Part shown: one piece after another, positions 34,602 to 44,600 of the stretch
How the letters are laid out: each line of letters starts with the position of its first letter
Numbering within the stretch: position 1 is the first letter of the stretch
DNA from: Prevotellaceae bacterium KH2P17
GTDB taxonomy: Bacteria; Bacteroidota; Bacteroidia; Bacteroidales; Bacteroidaceae
Reading direction: 5' to 3'
Assembly (NCBI GenBank): GCA_900199655.1
Contig: FZRE01000011.1
Span: 62,001-126,000, forward strand
Length of the DNA stretch: 64,000 bases
The notes under the pieces: model-generated
Told to the model about the DNA's origin: nothing
Databases searched by the model: none
Seen by the model: the letters and a program-made list of their open reading frames with translations, nothing else
Position numbers and translations under genes: made by a program

Positions 34602-34635
34602 GAAAATAGCGAATGATTTTTCATTCGCTATTTTC
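34602..34635 (-). terminator. pgk terminator
   Basis: A perfect 15-bp stem (34602-34616 with 34621-34635), TTTT/AAAA tetraloop, then TTTG on the minus strand, 21 bp past the pgk stop. Confidence 0.8.
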
Positions 34636-34655
34636 CATGTTGTCATTGTTCAGAA

Positions 34656-35906
34656 TCAGTCTTCGATGGCTGCTACACCCGGCAGAACCTTACCCTCGAT
34701 AGCTTCGAGCATGGCACCGCCACCTGTAGATACATACGAAACCTTATCGGCCAAACCGAACTTGTTGACTGCTGCAACAGAGTCGCCGCCGCCTACGAGC
34801 GAGAATGCTCCGTTCTCCTGTGTAGCCTCGGCAACGTATTTGGCAATCTCGCCGGTGCCGTGCGCAAAGTTATCAAGCTCGAAAACGCCTACAGGACCGT
34901 TCCAAAGTATGGTCTTGGAGTTCAGTATAATCTGCTTCCAGTTAGCCAGGCTCTCTTCCGAAGCGTCCATTCCTTCCCACTCATCAGGTATCTGATTGAT
35001 GGGGAATACCTTGCGCTCGGTGTCGTTAGAGAAGTCTTTGCCGCAAACGGTAGCTACCGACAGGCTCAGGTTTACACCCTTCTCTTTAGCCGCATTCATT
35101 ACGTTGATGGCCTCGGGCATCAAATCGTCCTCGTGCAGAGACTTGCCTATCTGGCCGCCCTGTGCCTTGATGAAGGTATAGCCCATGCCGCCGCCGATAA
35201 TCAGGTTGTCTACTTTATCCAGCAGGTTCTTGATGACGCCTAACTTGGAGCTTACCTTCGAGCCGCCTATGATGGCTGTGAAAGGATGCTGGGCGTTCTT
35301 CAGTACGTTGTCGATAGCCTTTACTTCCTTTTCCATCAGGAAGCCCAGCATCTTGGCATCCTTGTCAAAGTAGTCAGCTATAACGGCAGTCGAAGCGTGC
35401 TTGCGGTGTGCCGTACCGAATGCGTCGTTTACATAAACATCGGCATAGGAGGCCAGTTTCTTGGCAAACTCTTTCTGGCTGTCCTTCATAGCCTTGCTTG
35501 CTTCGTCGTATTCGGGCGTACCCTTCTCAACGTCTACAGGCTTGCCTTCCTCTTCGGGATAGAAGCGGAGGTTCTCCAGCAGCAGAGCTTCGCCCGGCTT
35601 GAGGGCTGCTGCCAGCTCATCAGCCTTTGCACAGTCGGGAGCAAACTTTACGTCAACGCCCAGCGCAGCTGAAACATTCTTTACAATCTGTCCGAGTGAG
35701 AGCTCCGGCTTTACTTTGCCTTTGGGCTTGCCCATGTGGCTCATCATGATAAGTGCGCCGCCATCGGCCAGTACCTTCTTAAGAGTAGGAAGTGCGCCGC
35801 GTATGCGCGTGTCGTCAGTAACATTACCATTAGCGTCCAATGGCACATTGAAGTCTACACGAACGATAGCCTTCTTGCCGGCAAAGTTAAATTGTTCGAT
35901 TTTCAT
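34656..35906 (-). CDS. pgk: Phosphoglycerate kinase
   Basis: Glycolytic enzyme that converts 1,3-bisphosphoglycerate and ADP to 3-phosphoglycerate and ATP. Full length at 416 aa. Motifs: RVDFNVPLD near residue 17, [10 protein letters not shown] (basic substrate site) near 53-62, [12 protein letters not shown] near 210, WNGPVGVFE near 337 and the nucleotide-site GGGDSVAAV near 375. It has its own -7 box and terminator. Confidence 0.98.
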   Translation of the reverse strand: MKIEQFNFAGKKAIVRVDFNVPLDANGNVTDDTRIRGALPTLKKVLADGGALIMMSHMGKPKGKVKPELSLGQIVKNVSAALGVDVKFAPDCAKADELAAALKPGEALLLENLRFYPEEEGKPVDVEKGTPEYDEASKAMKDSQKEFAKKLASYADVYVNDAFGTAHRKHASTAVIADYFDKDAKMLGFLMEKEVKAIDNVLKNAQHPFTAIIGGSKVSSKLGVIKNLLDKVDNLIIGGGMGYTFIKAQGGQIGKSLHEDDLMPEAINVMNAAKEKGVNLSLSVATVCGKDFSNDTERKVFPINQIPDEWEGMDASEESLANWKQIILNSKTILWNGPVGVFELDNFAHGTGEIAKYVAEATQENGAFSLVGGGDSVAAVNKFGLADKVSYVSTGGGAMLEAIEGKVLPGVAAIED

Positions 35907-35944
35907 TTTATATAAATGTTTAAAATTAAAAGTCTCTTTGCATG

Positions 35945-35952
35945 CAAAGTTA
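35945..35952 (-). promoter_or_regulatory. pgk promoter -7 box
   Basis: Reads TAACTTTG on the minus strand, 38 bp upstream of the ATG. No clear -33 TTG is seen. Confidence 0.6.
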
Positions 35953-36056
35953 ATAAAAAGATTAGAGATTTCATGTGTACATCCGGAGTTTTTACTAATT
36001 TAATTCACAACCTTCTGATAATGCCACGTAGAGTTTACATTTTAGCAGATTATTCG

Positions 36057-36064
36057 TAACTTTG
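36057..36064 (+). promoter_or_regulatory. queC promoter -7 box
   Basis: TAACTTTG. It ends one base before an in-frame ATG at 36066, which would therefore sit at or before the transcript start. This favours ATG at 36084, which has AAGGAG just upstream. Confidence 0.6.
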
Positions 36065-36083
36065 CATGAAACAACGTAAGGAG

Positions 36084-36737
36084 ATGAAAGATTCAGTGAT
36101 TATAGTAAGTGGCGGCATGGACAGTATTACCATGCTCTACGAGTTCAAGGACTGCATTGCATTAGGCATTTCGTTCGACTATGGGAGCAACCATAATGCC
36201 CGCGAAATTCCTTATGCCAAGCTGCATTGCGAGCGTCTGGGTATCAGGCACATCACCATCAACCTGGGATTTATTCATCAGTATTTCAAAAGCTCGCTCC
36301 TGGAGGGTTCCGAAGCCGTTCCCGAAGGCAACTACAACGAGGAGAATATGAAATCAACCGTGGTGCCCTTCCGCAACGGCATCATGCTTGCCATTGCCGC
36401 CGGAATAGCCGAGAGCAACCAGCTGCGCCGGGTGATGATGGCCAATCACGGAGGCGACCACACCATATATCCCGACTGCAGGCCTGAGTTCGTAAACGCC
36501 ATGTCGGCAGCTACCAGGACCGGAACCTTCGAGAAGGTTGAAGTCTGGGCTCCTTATACCGACATTTCCAAGGCCGACATAGCCCGTAGAGGCAACGCTC
36601 TCGGAATTAACTATGCCGAAACATGGAGCTGCTACAAGGGCGGCGAGAAGCATTGCGGCAAGTGCGGTACCTGCCGGGAACGAAAGGAAGCGCTGCATGA
36701 TGCCGGAATTGCCGATACAACGGAATACGAGGAGTAG
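36084..36737 (+). CDS. queC: 7-cyano-7-deazaguanine synthase
   Basis: ATP-dependent enzyme of queuosine synthesis that converts 7-carboxy-7-deazaguanine to preQ0. The N-terminal PP-loop is SGGMDS. Other blocks are FDYGSNHNAREI and VVPFRNGIMLAIAAGIA. The C-terminal zinc site is CYKGGEKHCGKCGTC. I chose ATG at 36084 (217 aa) because the -7 box ends at 36064 and AAGGAG precedes this ATG; ATG at 36066 would add six residues. No other queuosine genes are adjacent. It is convergent with rho. Confidence 0.93.
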   Translation: MKDSVIIVSGGMDSITMLYEFKDCIALGISFDYGSNHNAREIPYAKLHCERLGIRHITINLGFIHQYFKSSLLEGSEAVPEGNYNEENMKSTVVPFRNGIMLAIAAGIAESNQLRRVMMANHGGDHTIYPDCRPEFVNAMSAATRTGTFEKVEVWAPYTDISKADIARRGNALGINYAETWSCYKGGEKHCGKCGTCRERKEALHDAGIADTTEYEE

Positions 36738-36830
36738 GGTAGAGATGTAGCTTTGAGAGAAGCTGCAAGCCCTGCGAAAACGCAGCTTCATACCAAATAC
36801 AGCAGTCGGCTGGTGCCTGCAAGACATCTG

Positions 36831-36865
36831 ACTCCGGTTGCGCGTTCTCAAAGCCGGAGTTTTGT
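36831..36865 (+). terminator. Possible queC terminator
   Basis: ACTCCGG (36831-36837) pairs with CCGGAGT (36854-36860), followed by TTTGTTT. Confidence 0.5.
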
Positions 36866-36976
36866 TTCTGTCCACTCGGCATTAATCTGATGTCAGTTGA
36901 CATTCAACAGACGGATTGACAAATAGATGAGGAGTGCTTTCCGATACACTTCAGAGGGCCGAAGATATACCTCCGG

Positions 36977-37046
36977 GAACTTTCGACAAGTGTCGCACAT
37001 GAATTCGACAAGTGTCACACGATCGTGCGACACTTGTCGAAAGTTC
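36977..37046. repeat. 70-bp triple-palindrome dyad element, copy 4
   Basis: Almost identical to copy 1. Perfect 25-bp arms (36974-36998 with 37025-37049). Unit centres AG, AG, CT. The right flank continues into GAGGCATAGCTTC, the shared flank motif. It lies between the 3' ends of queC and rho. Confidence 0.9.
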
Positions 37047-37074
37047 CCGAGGCATAGCTTCATGACGGCAATCA

Positions 37075-37112
37075 AAAATAAAAACCATTCCCTTTTGATG
37101 TCGGGAATGGTT
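37075..37112 (-). terminator. rho terminator
   Basis: AAACCATTCCC (37081-37091) pairs with GGGAATGGTTT (37102-37112), 10-nt loop, followed on the minus strand by TTTTATTTTTG. Confidence 0.75.
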
Positions 37113-37124
37113 TTATATCCGTCG

Positions 37125-37157
37125 CTTCCTGATGTGATATCAGGAGTTTTTTTATTT
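37125..37157 (+). terminator. Rightward terminator between queC and rho
   Basis: TCCTGAT pairs with ATCAGGA (5-nt loop), followed by GTTTTTTTATTTT. It would stop queC transcripts before they run antisense into rho. Confidence 0.65.
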
Positions 37158-37179
37158 TCCTGTAACCGGCAAGCCATGC

Positions 37180-39141
37180 TTAGCCGTTCATGGACAGCAG
37201 GAATTCCTCGTTGTCGCGCGTTTTCTCCATGCGGTCGTGAATGGTGTTCATGGCCTCGATAGGTGTCATGTCAGAAATATACTTGCGCAGAATCCACATG
37301 CGGTCGAGCGTCGTCTTGTCCTGCAGCAGGTCGTCACGGCGTGTGCTGGAGGCAACCAGGTTAACAGCCGGGAAGATACGCTTGTTAGAAAGCGAGCGAT
37401 CGAGCTGCAATTCCATGTTACCTGTACCCTTGAACTCCTCAAATATAACTTCGTCCATCTTGGAGCCTGTGTCTATCAAGGCCGTTGCTATGATGGTAAG
37501 CGAGCCTCCGCCTTCAATATTGCGGGCTGCGCCAAAGAACCTTTTGGGCTTCTGCAGGGCGTTGGCATCTACACCACCCGTAAGAACCTTGCCGCTGGCA
37601 GGGCTTACAGTGTTGTAGGCACGTGCCAGTCGGGTAATGGAATCGAGGAAGATAACCACGTCGTGGCCACATTCTACCATTCGTTTGGCTTTCTCCAACA
37701 CGATGCCGGCAATCTTTACGTGGCGCTCTGCAGGCTCATCGAACGTGGAAGCCACGACTTCGGCGTTTACGGTACGGGCCATGTCGGTTACTTCTTCCGG
37801 GCGTTCGTCGATGAGCAACATCATGAGGTAAGCCTCCGGATGATTGGCGGCTATGGCGTTGGCAATGTCTTTCATCAAGATGGTTTTACCCGTCTTGGGC
37901 TGTGCTACTATCAGGGCACGCTGTCCTTTGCCGATAGGTGAGAAGAGGTCGACCACTCTCGTTGAGAGATTAGTGGTTTTCTTCTCGCCGCACAGCGTAA
38001 ACTTCTGGTCGGGGAAGAGGGGAGTAAGGTGCTCGAAGGGTATCCGGTCCCTGATTTCAGCAGGGTTGCGGCCGTTAATCTTGTCGATACTTGTGAGTGG
38101 AAAGTACTTCTCTCCCTCATGCGGCGGACGCACATGGCACTGCACTACGTCGCCGGTCTTGAGGCCGTAGTGCTTAATCTGATTGACCGACACGTAGACA
38201 TCATCGGGCGATGAGAGGTAGTTGTAATCGCTGGAACGCAGGAATCCATAGCCATCGGGCATGATTTCGATGACGCCATTGGCCGTAATGATGTCGGAAA
38301 AATCATATAACTGCGACGATGGAGCTGCCGACTGGGGAACAGGCTGCTGGTAGAACGGAGCGGGAGAGGCCACTGGAGAAGTGGGATTGTCGAACATGTC
38401 GTAATTGGGAACGATGCCTTGATCTTCGATGGGCAGGTCGACCGTTACGATAAAATCAGTTCCGTCGCCCGGGTCATCCTCCCATATACCCTCGGCAATA
38501 GCCTCATGTTTGTCGTCTGCTGTTTCGTTATGAGCATTGATTTTGGCCTGAAGTTGAGCTATGAGGTTTTCCTTGTCGTCGTCTGCATTGTCGCCTTCGG
38601 GGGTGGCAAAGGCCGCTTCTGGTACTGCTTCCGGAATAATATCAACTTCCTTATCTGCTGGTTCTTCGGCATACTTTGGCTCTTCAGCCTGCGTTTCTTC
38701 TTCCTCCGGATTGGTCTTCTCTGCCTCAATCTTAGCCAGCAACTCAAGCTCTTTCTTTGTCTTGCGGCCTCTGTGCTTGGGCAGGGCGGCCAGTTGTTCC
38801 TCTGGTGAGGATGCTTTTGAGGCGGCAGCCTGCTGCTCGGACTCGTCCTTGAAAAGTGCAGGCTGTTCGGCAGAGACCTTGTTTTTCTTCAAGTCAAAGT
38901 TCTCTCCTTCCTTGCCATTCACCGTATAAACGCGGTCGGTTTCTTTCTTCATGATGCGGGTTCTTCTTTTTCGGTTTGTCCCCAAGGGGTTCTTGTTGCC
39001 TTCATCCTCAGCCTGCTTGTCCAGAATAGTGTAGGTAAGCTGCTCTGTATCGGAGTCTTTTTCAAATTTGGCACCAAGTTTTGTAGCAATATCTTCGAGT
39101 TCGGAGATATCTTTAGATAATAGTTCTTCTTTGCTATACAT
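37180..39141 (-). CDS. rho: Transcription termination factor Rho with long disordered insertion
   Basis: Hexameric RNA helicase that terminates transcription. A short N-terminal helical domain (1-42) is followed by a Glu/Ala/Pro/Lys-rich, low-complexity insertion (about 45-275). The RNA-binding cold-shock fold follows (282-345; [15 protein letters not shown]). The ATPase has Walker A AQPKTGKT (413-420) and the R-loop segment [10 protein letters not shown]. The total of 653 aa compares with 419 in E. coli. Bacteroides Rho is known to carry such an insertion, reported to drive phase separation; the same role here is inference. Confidence 0.97.
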   Translation of the reverse strand: MYSKEELLSKDISELEDIATKLGAKFEKDSDTEQLTYTILDKQAEDEGNKNPLGTNRKRRTRIMKKETDRVYTVNGKEGENFDLKKNKVSAEQPALFKDESEQQAAASKASSPEEQLAALPKHRGRKTKKELELLAKIEAEKTNPEEEETQAEEPKYAEEPADKEVDIIPEAVPEAAFATPEGDNADDDKENLIAQLQAKINAHNETADDKHEAIAEGIWEDDPGDGTDFIVTVDLPIEDQGIVPNYDMFDNPTSPVASPAPFYQQPVPQSAAPSSQLYDFSDIITANGVIEIMPDGYGFLRSSDYNYLSSPDDVYVSVNQIKHYGLKTGDVVQCHVRPPHEGEKYFPLTSIDKINGRNPAEIRDRIPFEHLTPLFPDQKFTLCGEKKTTNLSTRVVDLFSPIGKGQRALIVAQPKTGKTILMKDIANAIAANHPEAYLMMLLIDERPEEVTDMARTVNAEVVASTFDEPAERHVKIAGIVLEKAKRMVECGHDVVIFLDSITRLARAYNTVSPASGKVLTGGVDANALQKPKRFFGAARNIEGGGSLTIIATALIDTGSKMDEVIFEEFKGTGNMELQLDRSLSNKRIFPAVNLVASSTRRDDLLQDKTTLDRMWILRKYISDMTPIEAMNTIHDRMEKTRDNEEFLLSMNG

Positions 39142-39216
39142 ATATTGTATAATGAATGTTTTGATTGAAAGCGCTGTTTCCAGAGCAGAAACAACGGATA
39201 CGTATTAAATCGGACG

Positions 39217-39224
39217 CAAAGTTA
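39217..39224 (-). promoter_or_regulatory. rho promoter -7 box
   Basis: Reads TAACTTTG on the minus strand, 75 bp upstream of the ATG, leaving a leader of about 70 nt. No clear -33 is seen. Confidence 0.55.
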
Positions 39225-39284
39225 GTAAAATTAGTTGAGATAGTTGCTCTTCACCAACAGAAATATGAGACGGTTAACATTCAT

Positions 39285-39323
39285 TAAAAGTAAAGGGCTG
39301 ACTCTTTGTAAGAATCAGCCCTT
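39285..39323 (-). terminator. rpsA terminator
   Basis: AAGGGCTGA (39293-39301) pairs with TCAGCCCTT (39315-39323), followed on the minus strand by TTACTTTTAAT. Confidence 0.7.
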
Positions 39324-39406
39324 AAGCTATGTTGTAAAATTGAGAACGGAAGCCGGTTGCCGGTAAGCAGTCCAGTCTGACATCTCAATTTGGACAGGCA
39401 AACGGA

Positions 39407-41176
39407 TTATTCACCTTTCTCCATCTTCTCTTTCAGTTCGGCAAGAACATCCAGATCGCCCAGAGATGTACCAGCTGCAACGTTGTTGATGGCAGGAGCA
39501 TCAGCCTTCTTAGGTGCATTGTGGCGACGTGCAGACTTGGTGTCATCCTTGCCCTCCTCAAAAGTACGGGAGTGGGAGAGGATGATGCGTTTGGTCTCCT
39601 TAACGAACTCAATAACCTTGAAGGGAAGTTCCTCGCCCAGCTGGGCCTGAGTTCCGTCCTCTTTAACAAGGTGTTTGGGAGTGGCGAAGCCTTCGCCGCC
39701 CTCGTTGAGTGTTACGACAGCGCCCTTATCCATCATCTCTGTAATCTTGCCTTCATGAACAGAGCCGGGAGTGTAGATGGTCTCGTAGGTGTCCCAAGGA
39801 TTGGACTCCAGCTGCTTGTGGCCGAGAGACAGGCGGCGATTCTCCTTATCAATCTCAAGAACTACTACATCGATGTCGGCACCAACAGTGGTGAACTCTG
39901 ACGGATGCTTTACTTTCTTGGTCCAAGAGAGGTCGCTGATGTGGATAAGTCCGTCAACTCCTTCTTCCAGTTCAACGAAGATACCGAAGTTGGTGAAGTT
40001 GCGAACCTTGGCCGTATGCTTGCTGCCGATAGGATACTTCTGCTCGATAGTCTCCCAAGGGTCTTCCTTCAGCTGCTTGATACCCAGGCTCATCTTGCGC
40101 TCCTCGCGGTCGAGAGTAAGGATAACTGCCTCAACCTCGTCGCCAACGTGCATGAACTCCTGTGCAGAACGCAGGTGCTGGCTCCACGACATTTCACTTA
40201 CGTGGATGAGACCTTCAACACCCGGCTGTATTTCTACAAATGCTCCGTAGTCGGCAATGACAACTACCTTGCCCTTGACGTGGTCGCCCACCTTGAGGTT
40301 AGCATCCAAAGCATCCCATGGGTGCGGTGTAAGTTGCTTGAGACCCAGGGCAATGCGCTTCTTCTCTTCATCAAAGTCGAGAATTACGACATTAATTTTC
40401 TCGTCGAGGTTCACCACTTCATGCGGGTCACTTACGCGGCCCCAAGAGAGGTCAGTGATGTGGATGAGTCCGTCAACACCACCGAGGTCAACGAATACAC
40501 CGTAAGAAGTAATGTTCTTAACGGTACCTTCGAGTACCTGACCCTTTTCAAGATGTGAGATAATCTCTTTCTTCTGTGCTTCCAACTCAGCCTCAATGAG
40601 AGCCTTGTGAGAAACAACGACGTTGCGGAACTCCTGGTTAATCTTAACCACCTTGAATTCCATGGTCTTGCCTACGAACACATCGTAGTCGCGTATAGGA
40701 TGAACGTCAATCTGACTGCCGGGCAAGAATGCTTCAATACCGAACACATCAACAATCATACCACCCTTAGTGCGGCACTTGATGTAACCCTGTATAACTT
40801 CTTCTTTCTCCAGAGCTTCGTTGATTTTGTCCCAGCTCTTGGCCAGACGGGCCTTCTTATGGGAGAGCACAAGCTGTCCGCGCTTGTCCTCCTGGCTTTC
40901 TACGTAAACCTCAACCTTGTCTCCAATCTTGAGTTCAGGATTGTAGCGGAATTCTGAAGCGGGAATGATGCCGTCGCTCTTGTAGCCGATGTTGACAACA
41001 ACCTCTTTCTTGTCGATAGAGATTACGGTGCCCTCAACTACCTGATGTTCCTGGATTTTGTTGAGTGTCTCATCATAAGCTTTCTCAAGCTCATTCTTGT
41101 TGACGTTTACGTTCTGGTCATTTTCAAATTCTTCCCAGTTGAAGTCTTGAAGACCTTCGTTCTTTAATTCTGACAT
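39407..41176 (-). CDS. rpsA: 30S ribosomal protein S1
   Basis: S1 of 589 aa, built of tandem S1/OB domains that bind mRNA at the ribosome. At least five and probably six repeats are visible, with the internal signature G-x-F-V-x-L-x-G-V-x-G-L-I-H repeated at GVFVDLGGVDGLIHITDLSW, GAFVEIQPGVEGLIHVSEMSW and GIFVELEEGVDGLIHISDLSW. The tail ends in a charged AELKEKMEKGE segment. In Bacteroidetes S1 matters because genes generally lack strong Shine-Dalgarno sites, as seen throughout this window. It has its own -7 box and terminator. Confidence 0.97.
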   Translation of the reverse strand: MSELKNEGLQDFNWEEFENDQNVNVNKNELEKAYDETLNKIQEHQVVEGTVISIDKKEVVVNIGYKSDGIIPASEFRYNPELKIGDKVEVYVESQEDKRGQLVLSHKKARLAKSWDKINEALEKEEVIQGYIKCRTKGGMIVDVFGIEAFLPGSQIDVHPIRDYDVFVGKTMEFKVVKINQEFRNVVVSHKALIEAELEAQKKEIISHLEKGQVLEGTVKNITSYGVFVDLGGVDGLIHITDLSWGRVSDPHEVVNLDEKINVVILDFDEEKKRIALGLKQLTPHPWDALDANLKVGDHVKGKVVVIADYGAFVEIQPGVEGLIHVSEMSWSQHLRSAQEFMHVGDEVEAVILTLDREERKMSLGIKQLKEDPWETIEQKYPIGSKHTAKVRNFTNFGIFVELEEGVDGLIHISDLSWTKKVKHPSEFTTVGADIDVVVLEIDKENRRLSLGHKQLESNPWDTYETIYTPGSVHEGKITEMMDKGAVVTLNEGGEGFATPKHLVKEDGTQAQLGEELPFKVIEFVKETKRIILSHSRTFEEGKDDTKSARRHNAPKKADAPAINNVAAGTSLGDLDVLAELKEKMEKGE

Positions 41177-41261
41177 AAAAAATAAATGTTTTAAATTAAT
41201 AAAGTTGGACTTTATGTTAATTAACTCTGTTGAAATGAGCCTTCTGTGCCCAAATCGGGTG

Positions 41262-41269
41262 CAAAGTTA
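41262..41269 (-). promoter_or_regulatory. rpsA promoter -7 box
   Basis: Reads TAACTTTG on the minus strand, with a TTG 22 bp upstream (41292-41294). It leaves an 80-nt leader, AT-rich near the start codon. Confidence 0.6.
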
Positions 41270-41476
41270 CTTATTTTATCTGGTTTGTATTCAATTACTT
41301 AAGCGGAGTTTTGGTAGTATTATGGTTTTTTAACAACCAAGTTGAACGGCAAAACCGAGGTTTGCAACTGTCGCAGGGTGTAGCGTGTGGAGCGCAGAAT
41401 ACGGGAACCGTGCGCCCGAATGGCATCTCCGTGGGTTTGAAGAGAATAGAATTAAGGTGCAGAAAGCCATTTGCCG

Positions 41477-41546
41477 CAACTTTTGACAAGTGTCGTATTC
41501 ATGTGTGACAAGTGTCAAACTATCGTGCGACACTTGTCAAAAGTTC
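41477..41546. repeat. 70-bp triple-palindrome dyad element, copy 5
   Basis: The most diverged copy: the left end is CAACTTTT. Unit centres AG, AG, CT. Its first linker (GTATTCATGTGT) is the reverse complement of the ATGAATTC-type linker found in copies 1, 2 and 4. The right flank reads ACGAAGCATAGCTT, the shared motif. Confidence 0.88.
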
Positions 41547-41634
41547 ACGAAGCATAGCTTTTGCACCAAGAAGGCAGTGATGCTGATAAAGGAGGAAGTG
41601 CCAACGGGCGCGAGGGGGAGAAGCAACCGAGCTG

Positions 41635-44600
41635 TTATTTCGCTTTAAATTGCAGCGTATCTGGTTGCAGCTGTACCTTTTTCTTCCTCTTCCAGCCAAA
41701 CAAGTCTCTGAAACCATTGAAATCCTTTTTAAGGATAAGACCCAATCCTTGGGTGGTCAGGCTGTTACGGGTGAAGTAACGGTCGTTGGTCTGGTTATAG
41801 ACTCTGATGGCAAAGTTGCCGTTGGGGAAGAGAAGGTAGCGAAGGTCGAAGTCGCCGATGAAGCTTGTGGTGGCATTGGCATTGTCCCGATAGCCAAACT
41901 GCCCATTGAACAGCAGCCTGTTGTTGAGCATCCGGCCGCTAAGCAACCCCTCGTACTCGGCGTTGTTCCAACCCTCATCGCCGGTAGAAATGTTGGCGCC
42001 GAGGTTCCAGTTGGTGTTCTTTACCACGGTAGAGAGCATGTTGTTAAGTTGCTGGGTAATTTGACCGCTCAGCAGACTCTGCATGGCCAGTGATGTCTGA
42101 CTTTGCTGACTCCCTCCGCTTACAGCGGCGTTGTTGCCCGTCTGGGAGTAGAATCTGCCAATGGCAAGCAGGTAAAGAACTTGCTGGTTCATTTCCTCTT
42201 CGCTGTTGATGAGGCTGTAAATCATCTGCTTGGCATCGCTGTTCACAGTTGGCAGGTCGAAGTTGAAGTCTATCTTGGGCATGCCGGGAGTTCCTGAGAT
42301 GTTCATCAGGCAGTTTACACGGATGTTGTTGTTGGAGAAACTGCGGCCTATGTTCAGGTCGGAGAGGCTGACGCCGCTCACTATGTGCTGTGCCTGGAGG
42401 TTGAGAGTAGCGTTGTAGGGGTCGCCGCCAAAGACGATTGTTCCGCCTTGGTTGAACTGGAAATTCTTGCGAATGGCGTTCTGAATAGTCAAGCCATAGG
42501 AACCGTGGTCTACCAGATAGGTGCCATACATGTCAAAAGCCCCCTTATTATAATAGGTGGCACGTATTACTCCGTTGCCATTGAGCGTAATCTTATCACC
42601 CGATTGCTTATCCATCAGCACTCTCAAGGTTGCGTCAGGGGTGCAGTTTATGAGGAAATTGAGGCGTATGTCGGTCGGAATATCAACAAAATCATCCTCT
42701 TCGGGCGTGCGGTGGTTCTCTTTTATCGAATCTCCATCCGGCGATTGGCCGTCATCACCAAGGCTGTCGCGCTCGCTCCAGTGTATGAATTCGTTGCTGC
42801 TGATGGCATCGGGGCTTGCCGCATTGTATTCTATAAAGGAGTTCTTTTCGGGAGTAACGTTGATGTCTAAACTAACTTCTCCGCTTTTACCTTTGATGGC
42901 ACAGTTGCCGGTGGCGTAAACGCGGCCGTAAAAAACCTCGTCGCCGTAAGTGGGAAAATCGTAGGCCAGGAGGTTATCGGCTGCTATGTTCAGATCGTAG
43001 CTTAGGTTCGTAAGATGCTGGTGCTTGAGTTTGCCCTGAACAATGCCGAGGTTGCCATTGCGATCGTAGATGTTGTCGCCGGAAAAGACGATTTCATCGG
43101 GCACCATCCTGATAATGTCATTCTTGAGCCAGTACCTCGTGTTCAGGGGCGTAATCCACAGGCTACCGTTTGCAACCAGCTCACCGACAAGATTGATGTT
43201 ATCGAGCGGCCCGTAGAGTTTTACGGTTCCGTCGGCGCTCAAATCCGTATCACGCATGAAACTGCCGCAGAAACTCTCGATGAACTCTGCCCGGGTATTC
43301 CTTGCAGTGATATCCAAATCGATGTAGTTGCGTTGCGGCGATACGTAGCCCGCTATCAGCGTGCTGCGATTAATCGTGTCGTTGGCCAGGGCGCTGATGT
43401 CTATCTGCCCCTTCTTGTTGTCGTAGTTAACCTTTGCCTCCAGTACACCCATCCGGCCGTTTTCGAAGGTGAAGTCGTTTACCATGAGTTCGGCGCGGGC
43501 TTCGGGCTTTGAGAATACGGACGATACGCAGGCTTTGCCGGTTGCAAGGCCGCCGAAGCTGACGGCATGGAAATTAACCAAGTTAAGTAAATAGCTGATA
43601 TCCAAGTCTTTGAGTTCGGCCGTCAGACTGTCGGTTCTGTTTTTGGTTGCAGTTCCATATACAAGCAAGTGCTGGCCGTTACGCTCTATGAGGAAACGCC
43701 TTACATCCAGATGATTTTGGCTGTAATAAATCTCCGAAGGCTTGATTTGCCATGTAGAATCCCCGACCAAGATATGTGAAGGGAGTATGTTGACGTGAGC
43801 CGTTGAAACTCCTGCCGGGTTTTTGTAGAATTGCGACTCGGCATTGACCTGCCCTTTAAACAGGTTCTTGCTTTTGTTATTAAAGGTGATGGCTGTTTTA
43901 AGCGTGTTATCTGCTGCTGCGGCCTGCACGTTCCAATAGAAGCCATGCCCTTGGAGGTCAAGTTTTCTGACATGGGCGTTGAGCCGAAGTGTGTCTTCGG
44001 GTGTCGTGATATGCAAGTATCCTTTCTCGAACACATGGTTGCCGTAGCTGAAGTCGGAAGCCTGCAACACGATATCAGTTTCGCGTTTCTTGTCGTCAAG
44101 GAAACCTTTTACGGTTAAAGGAGACCGCAAATTAATGGGTATATTGAATATCTGCTGAAGCCAGTCCGATTGTTCAATTGTTGCGTTTATAACGAAATTG
44201 TTGGTTCTTCTTGATGTGAGCTTCGGAAGACCGGGCAGAGTTGGCAACTTGCTACCAACGAGATTGGTCAGACTTTGGGCAATGGTGTTGTAATCATACT
44301 GGCCACTGATATCCACATGGCCGAAATCACTGCTCATCAGGATATTGTGAACGCCCGATTGCTCGTGTAAGTCAATGTGCAGTTTGGCCAGCTGGTAATT
44401 ATTCTCGGGTGCCGTCATGGAGAAGTTATCCAAGTCAACGGTGCCTTTTGCCGTATTTAAGTTCTTGCCCGTAACATTTGCCTTTAAGTCAAAACCGAAG
44501 ACTGCGCCGGGCCATCTGTTACTGATTTTAAGTGCAGAAGGATTGAGATGCGTTACGTGCGCTGTCAGGTTAGCGGCAGCACTCTTGGCAGACAGGTTGA

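Larger units (their letters stand above)
36738..37179. other. Convergent intergenic region queC/rho (442 bp)
   Basis: Holds a queC-proximal hairpin (36831-36865), dyad element copy 4 (36977-37046), a leftward terminator (37075-37112) and a rightward terminator (37125-37157). No gene is seen. Confidence 0.7.
41177..41634. other. Intergenic region rpsA/tamB (458 bp)
   Basis: Holds the rpsA leader and promoter and dyad element copy 5 (41477-41546). No gene or terminator for tamB is evident. Confidence 0.6.
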
